Under the pieces are notes generated by a model. That model was not told the DNA's origin. It saw only the letters and a list, made by a program, of their open reading frames with translations, and made no database searches. 64,000 nucleotides of DNA. Source: Nemertoderma westbladi. Taxonomy: Eukaryota > Xenacoelomorpha > Nemertodermatida > Nemertodermatidae. The DNA is taken from positions 1 to 64,000 of the forward strand of contig JAUCBJ010001864.1 in NCBI GenBank assembly GCA_032718475.1. The letters are read 5' to 3'. How positions within the stretch are numbered: the first letter of the stretch is position 1; each line of letters starts with the position of its first letter. A program made the translations under genes and the position numbers. Of the stretch, positions 53,313 through 64,000 are shown in pieces.

Positions 53313-53527
53313 ATTATTAAGTAATTAAACAGGACTTAGGATGATCCAACTCTATAGCAAATCAATCGGAAAGATGCAGGAGCCTCCATCGTGTAGTGGT
53401 TAGCATACCTAAACGTTTATCGGGAGACGCGGGTTCGATCCCCGCTGGTGGCGAATTCATTTTTTCCGCTCTATTTGCTATAGAGTTGGATCATCCTTAG
53501 TCCTGTTTTGTTTAATTACTTAATAAT
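53313..53527. mobile_element. Foldback element containing a tRNA-like gene, in ENOX intron 3
   Basis: About 50 bp on the left (53313-53362, ending AACTCTATAGCAAAT) are the reverse complement of the right (53473-53527, beginning ATTTGCTATAGAGTT). The inner 32 bp differ at one position; the outer part has a 4-bp insertion on the right. The 110-bp interior is almost entirely the tRNA-like sequence. This is either a tRNA-carrying MITE or a hairpin that formed around a tRNA insertion. Confidence 0.75.
53382..53453 (+). tRNA. tRNA-like gene or pseudogene, anticodon position reads GTT
   Basis: The 72-nt sequence folds as a cloverleaf by eye: acceptor GCCTCCA/TGGTGGC (6 of 7 pairs), D arm GTGT-AGTGGTTA-GCAT, T arm GCGGG-TTCGATC-CCCGC (perfect), and a 5-bp anticodon stem with one mismatch (CCTAA/TCGGG). 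The 7-nt loop ACGTTTA has GTT at 34-36 but C instead of T at position 33. Overall it resembles Asp/Val-type tRNAs more than Asn. Intact A and B boxes could still recruit pol III. The poor anticodon arm suggests a pseudogene. Confidence 0.6.
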
Positions 53528-53713
53528 TTATACAATCTAAGGATGTTAAACACATAAACAATAATAAATATTGTTTTACAATAATAGGGATAATTTTACG
53601 CTAACTGCAGATTAGATATGATTTTGTTTAGTTACCCAATAACTTTTGTTCAGTTTCTCTTCCACTTCTTTATTATTTGTATGTAACCCGCCGTACTTAA
53701 CTGTGTTTCCTAG

Positions 53714-53854
53714 GTGATAGAGTGCGAGTCGTGCGTTCTGTACCCGCCGCCCCCGGGCGCCCCACCACGCCCCTTCCGGGAACGGCCTCCGGGTTGTCGG
53801 ACCGTCTTCGTCGGGGGTCTGCCGGAGAAAATCACCGAGGATATACTCGCCGAG
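53714..53854 (+). CDS. ENOX-family gene, exon 4 (start of the RRM)
   Basis: After TGTGTTTCCTAG, phase 0 reading gives VIECESCVLYPPPPGAPPRP, then FRERPPGCRTVFVGGLPEKI and TEDILAE before CGAG|GTAAGT. The CxxC motif, the RERPPGC string and the RNP2-like TVFVGGLPE are hallmarks of ENOX1/ENOX2 immediately before and at the RRM. ENOX proteins are reported cell-surface NADH/hydroquinone oxidases with disulfide-thiol exchange activity. The rest of the RRM and the C-terminal coiled coil were not found before the satellite array and should lie beyond the window, unless exons downstream were missed. Confidence 0.8.
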
Positions 53855-54130
53855 GTAAGTCGCTAGGGGGCGCTCCCCCTCAGGTGATAGCAAAAAAACG
53901 AAAACAAATTTCGATTTACGATAAAAAAAATATCACACGAAACGAAATATATAGATTTAATTTCGTATCGTTTTAATTCATATCGAACAGGTCGATGATG
54001 ATAATATTTACGACTAGCGATTGGGAGATTCGATTTATAACATCGAATTTGTGAATTTATTTAGCCAAATCTGAGACCATAGAGGTCCAGCGCAAGTTAT
54101 AGCCTCTTTTGAAGCACGATGGGTTGTATA
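53855..54130. other. ENOX intron 4, first part
   Basis: AT-rich intron sequence beginning with GTAAGT at 53855. No feature before the hAT-like element. Confidence 0.5.
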
Positions 54131-56115
54131 TAGTGCTGCGAACTGAAACTGAAACTGAAATCGAACTGAAATTGTTTTTGGGATTTTTTCTGAACTGAAA
54201 CTGGAACTTAAACTTAAATTTTTTTTAAACTGAAACTGAAACTAGAACTGAAACGTGATATATTGAAATACTGCAACTGGAACTAGAACTGAATTCCTGA
54301 AAATTGAAAACTGGAAGTAATAAATTGAAAATAAATGTAAACATAAATTACAATATTGCCCCCCCCCCCCCCCCCCCCCCCAAGGAATAAAAAACAAAAG
54401 ATATGTCACTTAGGCCTATATCAAAACCAGTTTTTGTTGATTTGGAAACTACATGGGCACGAGAGATTCTCCTTCTCCAGTTGAAACTTTTGCCTTCTTT
54501 ACGGTTGTTAAATAATCATCTAAAGTTTGAGCATGAAGTTTGGATTTTTTTATTGCCTCTGCTTCTTTTATACTTAATATGTCTTTCTCAGCCGATTAAA
54601 ATTTTTCGTATAGTATTGGGTGACGCCAAGGGGGTCCTTTATGTTACTTGGTTACAAATACAATATTACACTACGCTAACCTAAAACCAATATAAAACGT
54701 AATTACACTATGTACATGTACAACTTTACCGAGAGCGTGACAATGTCCGACTCAACGATAAAGATGTAATGTACAGAACAATTTATTATAAAACGTAATT
54801 ACAGTATAAACAGTAAATAATTAATAAACTAATAACTTACTGTAGGACTACAGTATTGTACCTATTTTTACATTGCACACGGAGGTGAGATTTAACTGCT
54901 GATTTAAAAGAATGTTGATTATCTAGGTTTTTAATTTCATTAGGCAGAGCGTTCCAATTTTTAATGCCGTTAAAAAAGAAAGTATCAGATTCAAAGGATT
55001 TACAATTCGGGAGGTAGAAGTTTGAAGCACTAGCTCTGGTACTGTAATGTATGTCATAATTGACAGATAACCCAACCTAAACATTTCAGCTCAGAATTCA
55101 ATATACAACAAACTACTACTAACACATTAGTAATTAGTATTATATACCTGAAGACGAATTAAAATTCGAAACGCGTCGGTTTTTATTATTTTATAATGTT
55201 TATTCGAACGTTTACAACATTAGTAATAATTAAGTAAAAAAAATGTTGAAAGAACCAAGCTACTCTACTGCACTGGTACGTTGTTTTAGCTAGAACGATT
55301 CTTATAATGTCAACTCTCCTTATACAAAGTTAATGGCAAGTAGGCCGTGCACCAGAAGACTGAATTACCGTGAACATCCATCCCCGATATATTCGGTATT
55401 ATGTTGTTATATATAGTTAGTTATGTAGTGTAAGCTATGCAGGGAGAAACCTATCATAAAAGCAATAACCCTTGGCGATGGAGTTGGTCAGAGATTGGCT
55501 ATAAAATAATTATATTCTGGAATATTATTTTATTATGTAGTACTGGTAGACCTCTGTTCAGCCTTTGATACTATACATACGGTTACAGTATAGTAAAGAA
55601 AGGCCTGTTTTCAGCTCCTCCCAGCGGAGTTTGTAATTATTAACTTTTGGGAAGGTATTGCGAATGTTAATATTACCTGCACTTCCTTGCGGTGGTTTAT
55701 ATAGGTTTTATTCCTATATTCTGTCAATAAAATTACTACTACTATAATTATTATTCAGTTATTGTAGGATAATAATTAATATTCGTATAATTCTGGAATT
55801 CTCAACACTGGCCCATAAATATAAATATATAACGGTAGTACTGAATATATATACAGTATTGTGGTTGCTATAGGATGACAGCGGTAGGCCTTCTTATTAC
55901 TTAGTATTGTTATGAAACTTGAATTGAAACTGAAACTATTTTTTTTCCGGAACTGGAACTGAAACTGGAACTTAAATAAACAGCCTCATTCAAACTGAAA
56001 CTAGACCTGAAACTGAAACTATATTTTTTTGGAAACTGGAACTGGAACTGAAATAAATAGGTTTATTCGAACTGAAACTGAAACTAGTCAAATATTGATT
56101 CAGTTCGCAGCACTA
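54131..56115. mobile_element. hAT-like non-autonomous element 1
   Basis: The 17-bp terminal repeats are exact: TAGTGCTGCGAACTGAA at 54131-54147 and its reverse complement at 56099-56115. The flanks GTTGTATA (54123-54130) and GTTGTATG (56116-56123) form an 8-bp target duplication with one difference. Eight-bp duplications and TAGNG ends are hAT signatures. Subterminal regions (54140-54310 and 55918-56095) are degenerate (GAAACT)n tracts. The interior contains a C23 run at 54359-54381 and a minus-strand CR1-like LINE end. No hAT transposase was recognised. Confidence 0.75.
54630..55060 (-). pseudogene. CR1-like LINE 3' end, copy 2 (nested in the hAT-like element)
   Basis: On the minus strand 55040-54880 reads ASNFYLPNCKSFESDTFFFN, then GIKNWNALPNEIKNLDNQHS and FKSAVKSHLRVQCKNR. 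This is the conserved C-terminus (WN.LP..i......F..~lk.~l) of CR1-type LINE polymerases. The downstream 3' UTR (54880-54630) is shared with 26040-26340. Strongly 5' truncated. Confidence 0.7.
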
Positions 56116-56246
56116 GTTGTATGTATATATACACAATTAATTTTTTTAACACTACAATTAATCATTCTTCCCCTATTTTTATCGGCATTGGGATTCGAAT
56201 GGCGAGTGGAGCGATTCGAATGGAGGGATTGGGTACCGGTACATAT

Positions 56247-57577
56247 TAGAGTTGTAACAGAGACCTGTCACTGTTCTCTGATCTCTGGATTCTCTGGGCA
56301 TTTTTTTGGTCTCCGGATAGGTCTCTGGTTCCCGGGTATTGAAAACAGCAATTTTACCCAGAGATCAGTGATTTTGTCAAATGAAAAATAGATAATATTG
56401 TACAACATAAAATTCAAAATGAAGATTTTTTCACAAATTTTTTTTTTAATTATAAATAAATCCTTTAATTTTGTTCTATTTTAAATCAGCTTCGACAAAA
56501 TTATATATCACTTTACTCTATTTTTAATCATGACTCACACTAAATGTACCGGCAATCTTCTATTTAATTTAATGTGCGTTTAATCAAGATACCCTAGCAC
56601 CTAAAGAAGGTTCTTAATTAAGGATGGGAGTGCTTAATTTGAGCACAAAGTTTAAAAGTAAAAGTTAAACTCTTTTCACCTTGTTGTAGGCGAACAAATT
56701 AAAAGAGAACGAGCGTAACGAGGCTTGTAAAGTGGGCGTTGCGCGAGAAGAGTTCTACACCTGTGCACTAACTATTCGTAAATGTCTAAATGACAAAGTT
56801 TATAGTAAATTGAAAAGTATATGATTTGAACAGTTTTAATATAAGTGCCTTATTTTAATTAACAACGTATGATAGGGTATAGAAATGTTATGTATCAAAA
56901 CAAATTACTGTAACATATTAATAATAACAATAACAAATTAAGAACGAATTAATAATATAAACAAAGTAATGAAACAGATTAACAACAACAAATAAAATCA
57001 AAATAATAAACAAATTAATGTAACACTTAAAAATAACAGAATTAATTAATACACAAATTTAAGTAAGCATAGATTGAATTTTATAAAGAGCAACATTTCA
57101 GCTTTCTCTGCAGCCAGACGATTTCGGCGTGGTGTATAAATTATACCAGCATGGGTGAACAGCTGTTCGGATGGCACACTGCTGGGGGTCGTAGCAAGAT
57201 ATATGCGTGCCATCCTGAACAATGTCGGGTACTTAGAAGAATTGTCCTTCCACCATGCCGATCGTCTAGCGCCAGCATTTCTGCAATCAGTCGATCAACT
57301 TCCTTTGCTTCAGGGCTGTCATAGGCCCATGTCCTATTTCGATTCAGGCTTTGCTCGATAGTCAGCTGTGTTTTGACAGTTTCTCTTGCAGCAATAATAC
57401 TGGTCTCAGTTCGTTCATGCGTACACGGTACCTGTTTGTGCTATAATCAACTGTAAGTACAAAAATAAGCAAAGTCTCTGATCTCTGGCTCTGGTCTCAG
57501 GTATTTTTCAAAATAATTCTCTGGGTAGGGCTCTGGTTTACCGGGATTAAGAAAAACAGGTCTCTGTTGCAACTCTA
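56247..57577. mobile_element. hAT-like element 2 with remnant transposase
   Basis: Terminal repeats TAGAGTTGTAACAGAGACCTGT (56247) and AACAGGTCTCTGTTGCAACTCTA (ending 57577) differ at one position in 22. A perfect 8-bp target duplication GTACATAT flanks it (56239-56246 and 57578-57585). Subterminal CTCTGATCTCTGG words occur at both ends. It carries a minus-strand hAT dimerisation-domain remnant, so it is a deletion derivative of an autonomous element. Confidence 0.85.
57070..57400 (-). pseudogene. hAT transposase C-terminal dimerisation domain remnant
   Basis: The minus strand reads SLNRNRTWAYDSPEAKEVDR and, after a frameshift near 57255, KYPTLFRMARIYLATTPSSV followed by PSEQLFTHAGIIYTPRRNRL and AAEKAEMLLFIKF. 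This matches the hATC pattern (yP.L...Ar..L.i..ss..sER.FS.aG.i...rR..L...~ae.l.fik). The rest of the transposase, including the catalytic core, is missing. Confidence 0.8.
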
Positions 57578-57585
57578 GTACATAT

Positions 57586-58150
57586 TTTATTTGGTTATTT
57601 GGTTATAAAATCCTCTCTGTAACCTGTTCCGCTCCTTTACCCCAATTGGTAACAACACTGTTTATTGTTTTGGTCCCAAAAGGCTACCTCTGTAACAAAT
57701 TGATTTATTAATTTGGTGGAAAATGAATTAATTTTAGTTATAAGAGATTAAATTCACTTTTTTCCATTTTAATCATTTTGCGTGAATGATTAAATTTAGT
57801 GTATATACGTACAGTAAATTATTTTTTTGTGATGGAAAAATTTCTGCCGCATAAATATAGGAAAGTTTAGATATGTGGGGGATATTTCATATTTTACATT
57901 AAACAATGCTTAGAGAATAATTATTATGAAATATGCGTCAATTTGTTTACTTTTCCCGGGTAAATGTAATACTTGTAATTCGCATAATTAATTAGGGATC
58001 CTTTATGTTGGTTTATTTATACAGATTTTTATTCGGTGCGGGGAATATGAATCAATTCGGCTCGGTAAGAAGAATTTCTGCCACATTCGATTTCGTGCGA
58101 TGGAGATGGTTGACAACGCGTTGTATCTGGCGGGATATCGTATTAAAATA
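57586..58150. other. AT-rich segment before the satellite
   Basis: No gene seen. The last 130 bp (about 58020-58150) are GC-richer and lead directly into the first satellite monomer at 58151. Confidence 0.4.
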
Positions 58151-61100
58151 GGGAACTCTAGCGAGCCTGAATATACTGGTGGGTACAAGGGAGGCGGGGT
58201 AGCCCGTTGGTAGAGCTGGGAACTCTAGTGAGACTGAATATACTGGTGGGTACAAGGGAGGCGGGGTAGCCAGTTGGTAGAGCTGGGAACTCTAGCGAGG
58301 CTGAATATACTGGTGGGTACAAGGGAGGCGGGGTAGCCAGTTGGTAGAGCTGGGAACTCTAGCGAGGCTGAATATACTGGTGGGTACAAGGGAGGCGGGG
58401 TAGCCAGTTGGTAGAGCTGGGAACTCTAGCGAGTCTGGATATACTGGTGGGTACAAGGGAGGCGGGGTAGCCAGTTGGTAGAGCTGGGAACTCTAGCGAG
58501 CCAGAATATACTGGTGGGTACAAGGGAGGCGGGGTAACCAGTTGGTAGAGCTGGGAACTCTAGCGAGGCTGAATATACTAGTGGGTACAAGGGAGGCGGG
58601 GTAACCAGTTGGTAGAGCTGGGAACTCTATAGCGAGCCTGAATATACTGGTGGGTACAATAAGGGAGGCGGGGTAGCCAGTTGGTAGAGCTGGGAACTCT
58701 AGCGAGTCTGGATATACTGGTGGGTACAAGGGAGGCGGGGTAGCCAGTTGGTAGAGCTGGGAACTCTAGCGAGTCTGGATATACTGGTGGGTACAAGGGA
58801 GGCGGGGTAGCCAGTTGGTAGAGCTGGGAACTCTAGCGAGCCATAATATACTGGTGGGTACAAGGGAGGCGGGGTAGCCAGTTGGTAGAGCTGGGAACTC
58901 TAGCGAGTCTGGATATACTGGTGGGTACAAGGGAGGCGGGGTAGCCAGTTGGTAGAGCTGGGAACTCTAGCGAGCCAGAATATACTGGTGGGTACAAGGG
59001 AGGCGGGGTAGCCAGTTGGTAGAGCTGGGAACTCTAGCGAGCCAGAATATACTGGTGGGTACAAGGGAGGCGGGGTAGCCAGTTGGTAGAGCTGGGAACT
59101 CTAGCGAGTCTGGATATACTCGTGGGTACAAGGGAGGCGGGGTAGCCAGTTGGTAGAGCTGGGAACTCTAGCGAGGCTGAATATACTGGTGGGTACAAGG
59201 GAGGCGTGGTAGCCAGTTGGTAGAGCTGGGAACTCTAGCGAGCCAGAATATACTGGTGGGTACAAGGGAGGCGGGGTAGCCAGTTGGTAGAGCTGGGAAC
59301 TCAGCGAGTCTGAATATACTGGTGGGTACAATAAGGGAGGCGGGGTAGCCAGTTGGTAGAGCTGGGAACTCTAGCGAGCCAGAATATACTGGTGGGTACA
59401 AGGGAGGCGGGGTAGCCAGTTGGTAGAGCTGGGAACTCAGCGAGTCTGAATATACTGGTGGGTACAATAAGGGATGCGGGGTAGCCAGTTGGTAGAGCTG
59501 GGAACTCTAGCGAGCCAGAATATACTGGTGAGTACAATAAGGGAGGCGGGGTAGCCAGTTGGTAGAGCTGGGAACTCTAGCGAGCCAGAATATACTGGTG
59601 GGTACAAGGGAGGCGGGGTAGCCAGTTGGTAGAGCTGGGAACTCTAGCGAGCCAGAATATACTGGTGGGTACAAGGGAGGCGGGGTAGCCAGTTGGTAGA
59701 GCTGGGAACTCTAGCGAGTCTGGATATACTCGTGGGTACACGGGAGGCGGGGTAGCCAGTTGGTAGAGCTGGGAACTCTAGCGAGGCTGAATATACTGGT
59801 GGGTACAATAAGGGAGGCGGGGTAGCCAGTTGGTAGAGCTGGGAACTCTAGCGAGCCAGAATATACTGGTGGGTACAAGGGAGGCGGGGTAGCCAGTTGG
59901 TAGAGCTGGGAACTCAGCGAGTCTGAATATACTGGTGGGTACAATAAGGGAGGCGGGGTAGCCAGTTGGTAGAGCTGGGAACTCTAGCGAGCCAGAATAT
60001 ACTGGTGAGTACAATAAGGGAGGCGGGGTAGCCAGTTGGTAGAGCTGGGAACTCTAGCGAGGCTGAATATACTGGTGGGTACAAGGGAAGCGGGGTAGCC
60101 AGTTGGTAGAGCTGGGAACTCTAGCGAGCCAGAATATACTGGTGGGTACAAGGGAAGCGGGGTAACCAGTTGGTAGAGCTGGGAACTCTAGCGAGCCAGA
60201 ATATACTGGTGGGTACAAGGGAGGCGGGGTAGCCAGTTGGTAGAGCTGGGAACTCTAGCGAGTCTGAATATACTGGTGGGTACAAGGGAGGCGGGGTAGC
60301 CAGTTGGTAGAGCTGGGAACTCTAGCGAGGCTGAATATACTGGTGGGTACAAGGGAAGCGGGGTAGCCAGTTGGTAGAGCTGGGAACTCTAGCGAGGCTG
60401 AATATACTGGTGGGTACAAGGGAAGCGGGGTAGCCAGTTGGTAGTAGAGCTGGGAACTCTAGCGAGTCTGGATATACTGGTGGGTACAAGGGAGGCGGGG
60501 TAGCCAGTTGGTAGAGCTGGGAACTCTAGCGAGCCAGAATATACTGGTGGGTACAAGGGAGGCGGGGTAGCCAGTTGGTAGAGCTGGGAACTCTAGCGAG
60601 GCTGAATATACTGGTGAGTACAATAAGGGAGGCGGGGTAGCCAGTTGGTAGAGCTGGGAACTCTAGCGAGCCAGAAAATACTGGTGGGTACAAGGGAGGC
60701 GGGGTAGCCAGTTGGTAGAGCTGGGAACTCTAGCGAGGCTGAATATACTGGTGAGTACAATAAGGGAGGCGGGGTAGCCAGTTGGTAGAGCTGGGAACTC
60801 TAGCGAGCCAGAATATACTGGTGGGTACAAGGGAGGCGGGGTAACCAGTTGGTAGAGCTGGGAACTCTAGCGAGCCAGAATATACTGGTGGGTACAAGGG
60901 AGGCGGGGTAGCCAGTTGGTAGAGCTGGGAACTCTAGCGAGGCTGAATATACTGGTGGGTACAAGGGAGGCGGGGTAGCCAGTTGGTAGAGCTGGGAACT
61001 CTAGCGAGGCTGAATATACTGGTGGGTACAAGGGAGGCGAGGTAGCCAGTTGGTAGAGCTGGGAACTCTAGCGAGCCTGAATATACTGGTGGGTACAAGG

Positions 61101-64000
61101 GAGGCGGGGTAGCCAGTTGGTAGAGCTGGGAACTCTAGCGAGGCTGAATATACTGGTGGGTACAAGGGAGGCGGGGTAGCCAGTTGGTAGAGCTGGGAAC
61201 TCTAGCGAGGCTGAATATACTGGTGAGTACAATAAGGGAGGCGGGGTAGCCAGTTGGTAGAGCTGGGAACTCTAGCGAGCCAGAATATACTGGTGGGTAC
61301 AAGGGAGGCGGGGTAACCAGTTGGTAGAGCTGGGAACTCTAGCGAGCCAGAATATACTGGTGGGTACAAGGGAGGCGGGGTAGCCAGTTGGTAGAGCTGG
61401 GAACTCTAGCGAGCCAGAATATACTGGTGGGTACAAGGGAGGCGGGGTAGCCAGTTGGTAGAGCTGGGAACTCTAGCGAGGCTGAATATACTGGTGGGTA
61501 CAAGGGAGGCGGGGTAGCCAGTTGGTAGAGCTGGGAACTCTAGCGAGGCTGAATATACTGGTGGGTACAAGGGAGGCGGGGTAGCCAGTTGGTAGAGCTG
61601 GGAACTCTAGCGAGGCTGAATATACTGGTGGGTACAAGGGAGGCGGGGTAGCCAGTTGGTAGAGCTGGGAACTCTAGCGAGGCTGAATATACTGGTGGGT
61701 ACAAGGGAGGCGGGGTAGCCAGTTGGTAGAGCTGGGAACTCTAGCGAGTCTGGATATACTCGTGGGTACAAGGGAGGCGGGGTAGCCAGTTGGTAGAGCT
61801 GGGAACTCTAGCGAGCCAGAATATACTGGTGGGTACAAGGGAGGCGGGGTAGCCAGTTGGTAGAGCTGGGAACTCTAGCGAGGCTGAATATACTGGTGGG
61901 TACAAGGGAGGCGGGGTAGCCAGTTGGTAGAGCTGGGAACTCTAGCGAGCCAGAATATACTGGTGGGTACAAGGGAGGCGGGGTAGCCAAGCCGTTGGTA
62001 GAGTTGGGAACTCTAGCGAGCCAGAATATACTGGTGGGTACAAGGGAGGCGGGGTAGCCAATTGGTAGAGCTGGGAACTCTAGCGAGGCTGAATATACCG
62101 GTGGGTACAAGGGAGGCGGGGTAGCCAGTTGGTAGAGCTGTGAACTCTAGCGAGGCTGAATATACTGGTGAGTACAAGGGAGGCGGGGTAGCCAGTTGGT
62201 AGAGCTGGGAACTCTAGCGAGGCTGAATATACTGGTGGGTACAAGGGAGGCGGGGTAGCCAGTTGGTAGAGCTGGGAACTCTAGCGAGTCTGGATATACT
62301 CGTGGGTACAAGGGAGGCGGGGTAGCCAGTTGGTAGAGCTGGGAACTCTAGCGAGCCAGAATATACTGGTGGGTACAAGGGAGGCGGGGTAGCCAGTTGG
62401 TAGAGCTGGGAACTCTAGCGAGGCTGAATATACTGGTGGGTACAAGGGAGGCGGGGTAGCCAGTTGGTAGAGCTGGGAACTCTAGCGAGGCTGAATATAC
62501 TGGTGGGTACAAGGGAGGCGGGGTAGCCAGTTGGTAGAGCTGGGAACTCTAGCGAGGCTGAATATACTGGTGGGTACAAGGGAGGCGGGGTAGCCAGTTG
62601 GTAGAGCTGGGAACTCTAGCGAGGCTGAATATACTGGTGGGTACAAGGGAGGCGTGGTAGCCAGTTGGTAGAGCTGGGAACTCTAGCGAGTCTGGATATA
62701 CTGGTGGGTACAAGGGAGGCGGGGTAGCCAGTTGGTAGAGCTGGGAACTCTAGCGAGACTGAATATACTGGTGGGTACAAGGGAGGCGGGGTAGCCAGTT
62801 GGTAGAGCTGGGAACTCTAGCGAGGCTGAATATACTGGTGGGTACAAGGGAGGCGGGGTAGCCAGTTGGTAGAGCTGGGAACTCTAGCGAGGCTAAATAT
62901 ACTGGTGGGTACAAGGGAGGCGTGGTAGCCAGTTGGTAGAGCTGGGAACTCTAGCGAGGCTGAATATACTGGTGGGTACAAGGGAGGCGGGGTAGCCAGT
63001 TGGTAGAGCTGGGAACTCTAGCGAGCCTGAATATACTGGTGGGTACAAGGGAGGCGGGGTAGCCAGTTGGTAGAGCTGGGAACTCTAGCGAGGCTGAATA
63101 TACTGGTGGGTACAAGGGAGGCGGGGTAGCCAGTTGGTAGAGCTGGGAACTCTAGCGAGGCTGAATATACTGGTGGGTACAATAAGGGAGGCGGGGTAGC
63201 CAGTTGGTAGAGCTGGGAACTCAGCGAGTCTGAATATACTGGTGGGTACAAGGGAGGCGGGGTAACCAGTTGGTAGAGCTGGGAACTCAGCGAGTCTGAA
63301 TATACTGGTGGGTACAAGGGAGGCGGGGTAACCAGTTGGTAGAGCTGGGAACTCTAGCGAGGCTGAATATACTGGTGGGTACAAGGGAGGCGGGGTAGCC
63401 AGTTGGTAGAGCTGGGAACTCTAGCGAGCCAGAATATACTGGTGGGTACAAGGGAGGCGGGGTAGCCAGTTGGTAGAGCTGGGAACTCTAGCGAGCCAGA
63501 ATATACTGGTGGGTACAAGGAAGAGGTGGGGTAGCCAGTTGGTAGAGCTGGGAACTCTAGCGAGCCAGAATATACTTGTGGGTACAAGGGAGGCGGGGTA
63601 GCCAGTTGGTAGAGCTGGGAACTCTAGCGAGTCTGAATATACTGGTGGGTACAAGGGAAGCGGGGTAGCCAGTTGGTAGAGCTGGGAACTCTAGCGAGCC
63701 AGAATATACTGGTGGGTACAAGGGAGGCGGGGTAGCCAGTTGGTAGAGCTGGGAACTCTAGCGAGCCAGAATATACTGGTGGGTACAAGGGAAGCGGGGT
63801 AGCCAGTTGGTAGAGCTGGGAACTCTAGCGAGGCTGAATATACTGGTGGGTACAAGGGAAGCGGGGTAGCCAGTTGGTAGAGCTGGGAACTCTAGCGAGT
63901 CTGGATATACTGGTGGGTACAAGGGAGGCGGGGTAGCCAGTTGGTAGAGCTGGGAACTCTAGCGAGCCAGAATATACTGGTGGGTACAAGGGAGGCGGGG
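58151..64000. repeat. 67-bp satellite array, about 87 monomers, runs off the window
   Basis: The monomer runs GGGAACTCTAGCGAGGCTGA, ATATACTGGTGGGTACAAGG, GAGGCGGGGTAGCCAGTTGG, TAGAGCT (67 bp). Variant classes differ mainly at one site (GAGGCTGAATAT, GAGCCAGAATAT, GAGTCTGGATAT, GAGCCTGAATAT), by an AATA insertion (ACAATAAGGG), a CTA deletion (AACTCAGCG), and G/A at AGGC. Most copies are nearly identical, indicating recent homogenisation. GTAGCCAGTTGGTAGAGC in every unit looks like a tRNA A box. Minus-strand ORFs such as MYPPVYSGSLEFPALPTGYP arise because 67-bp repeats read through all three frames every 201 bp without a stop. Confidence 0.95.

Noticed and set aside
56690-56825. Possible ENOX exon (acceptor TTGTTGTAG then ANKLKENERNEACKVG)
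   Set aside because: It lies inside the hAT-like element 2 and does not match the expected RRM continuation; it has no usable donor.
58151-64000. Many minus-strand ORFs reading PTSIFxLARVPSSTNWLPRLPC in the satellite
   Set aside because: They are a by-product of a stop-free 67-bp repeat read in three frames; there is no start context or non-repeat coding sequence.
58151-64000. CRISPR-like array of repeats and spacers
   Set aside because: Units are continuous 67-bp tandem repeats without unique spacers, and the context is eukaryotic.

Overview
The window is animal nuclear DNA. It has spliced genes with GT/AG introns, an ENOX-family gene, a rhodopsin-like receptor, and several classes of metazoan transposable element (BEL/Pao, Ty3/Gypsy, CR1-like and RTE-like LINEs, Penelope-like, hAT, piggyBac-like). 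There are no bacterial operons. Frequent GTAGGCCTAC/ACCGGT words and long G or C runs resemble marine invertebrate assemblies, perhaps a deuterostome, but that is a weak inference. Most of the DNA is transposon-derived.

Layout. 1-1786: 3' end of a BEL/Pao element (integrase, DUF5641-like domain, LTR). 2452-3422: TTAA-flanked piggyBac-like MITE. 4.6-7.0 kb: hairpin, 39-bp tandem repeat and three exon-like blocks of an unrecognised gene; one block recurs with its intron flanks at 16.4-16.9 kb. 7.3-14.2 kb: LINE debris (ORF1, endonuclease, RT tail) split by insertions. 14.26-16.4 kb: minus-strand Gypsy fragment. 16.9-18.4 and 20.3-22.5 kb: two copies of one RTE-like LINE. 23.2-24.1 kb: secreted beta-trefoil/aerolysin-like protein. 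27.6-29.3 kb: Penelope-like GIY-YIG ORF between 0.55-kb inverted arms. 29.5-30.8 kb: intronless GPCR on the minus strand.

32.87-51.45 kb: an 18.6-kb BEL/Pao-type element with 1.9-kb terminal direct repeats. It carries Gag-like, protease/RT/RNase H/integrase reading frames and, after pol, a third ORF of 1101 codons. That ORF has several zinc-binding motifs and a pattern resembling DEDD 3'-5' exonucleases. A 20-nt motif occurs 11 times across the element, in different reading frames and in non-coding DNA. The terminal repeats each contain a tRNA-like A/B-box pair.

51.9-53.9 kb: four 5' exons of an ENOX gene. Its introns hold a tRNA-like sequence in a long foldback and, downstream, two hAT-like elements with 8-bp target duplications. 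58.15 kb to the end: about 87 copies of a 67-bp satellite whose monomer contains a tRNA A-box-like sequence.

The most unusual system is the 18.6-kb element: its third ORF, its dispersed motif and its structured non-coding segments. All family assignments come from reading motifs by eye; no searches were run.
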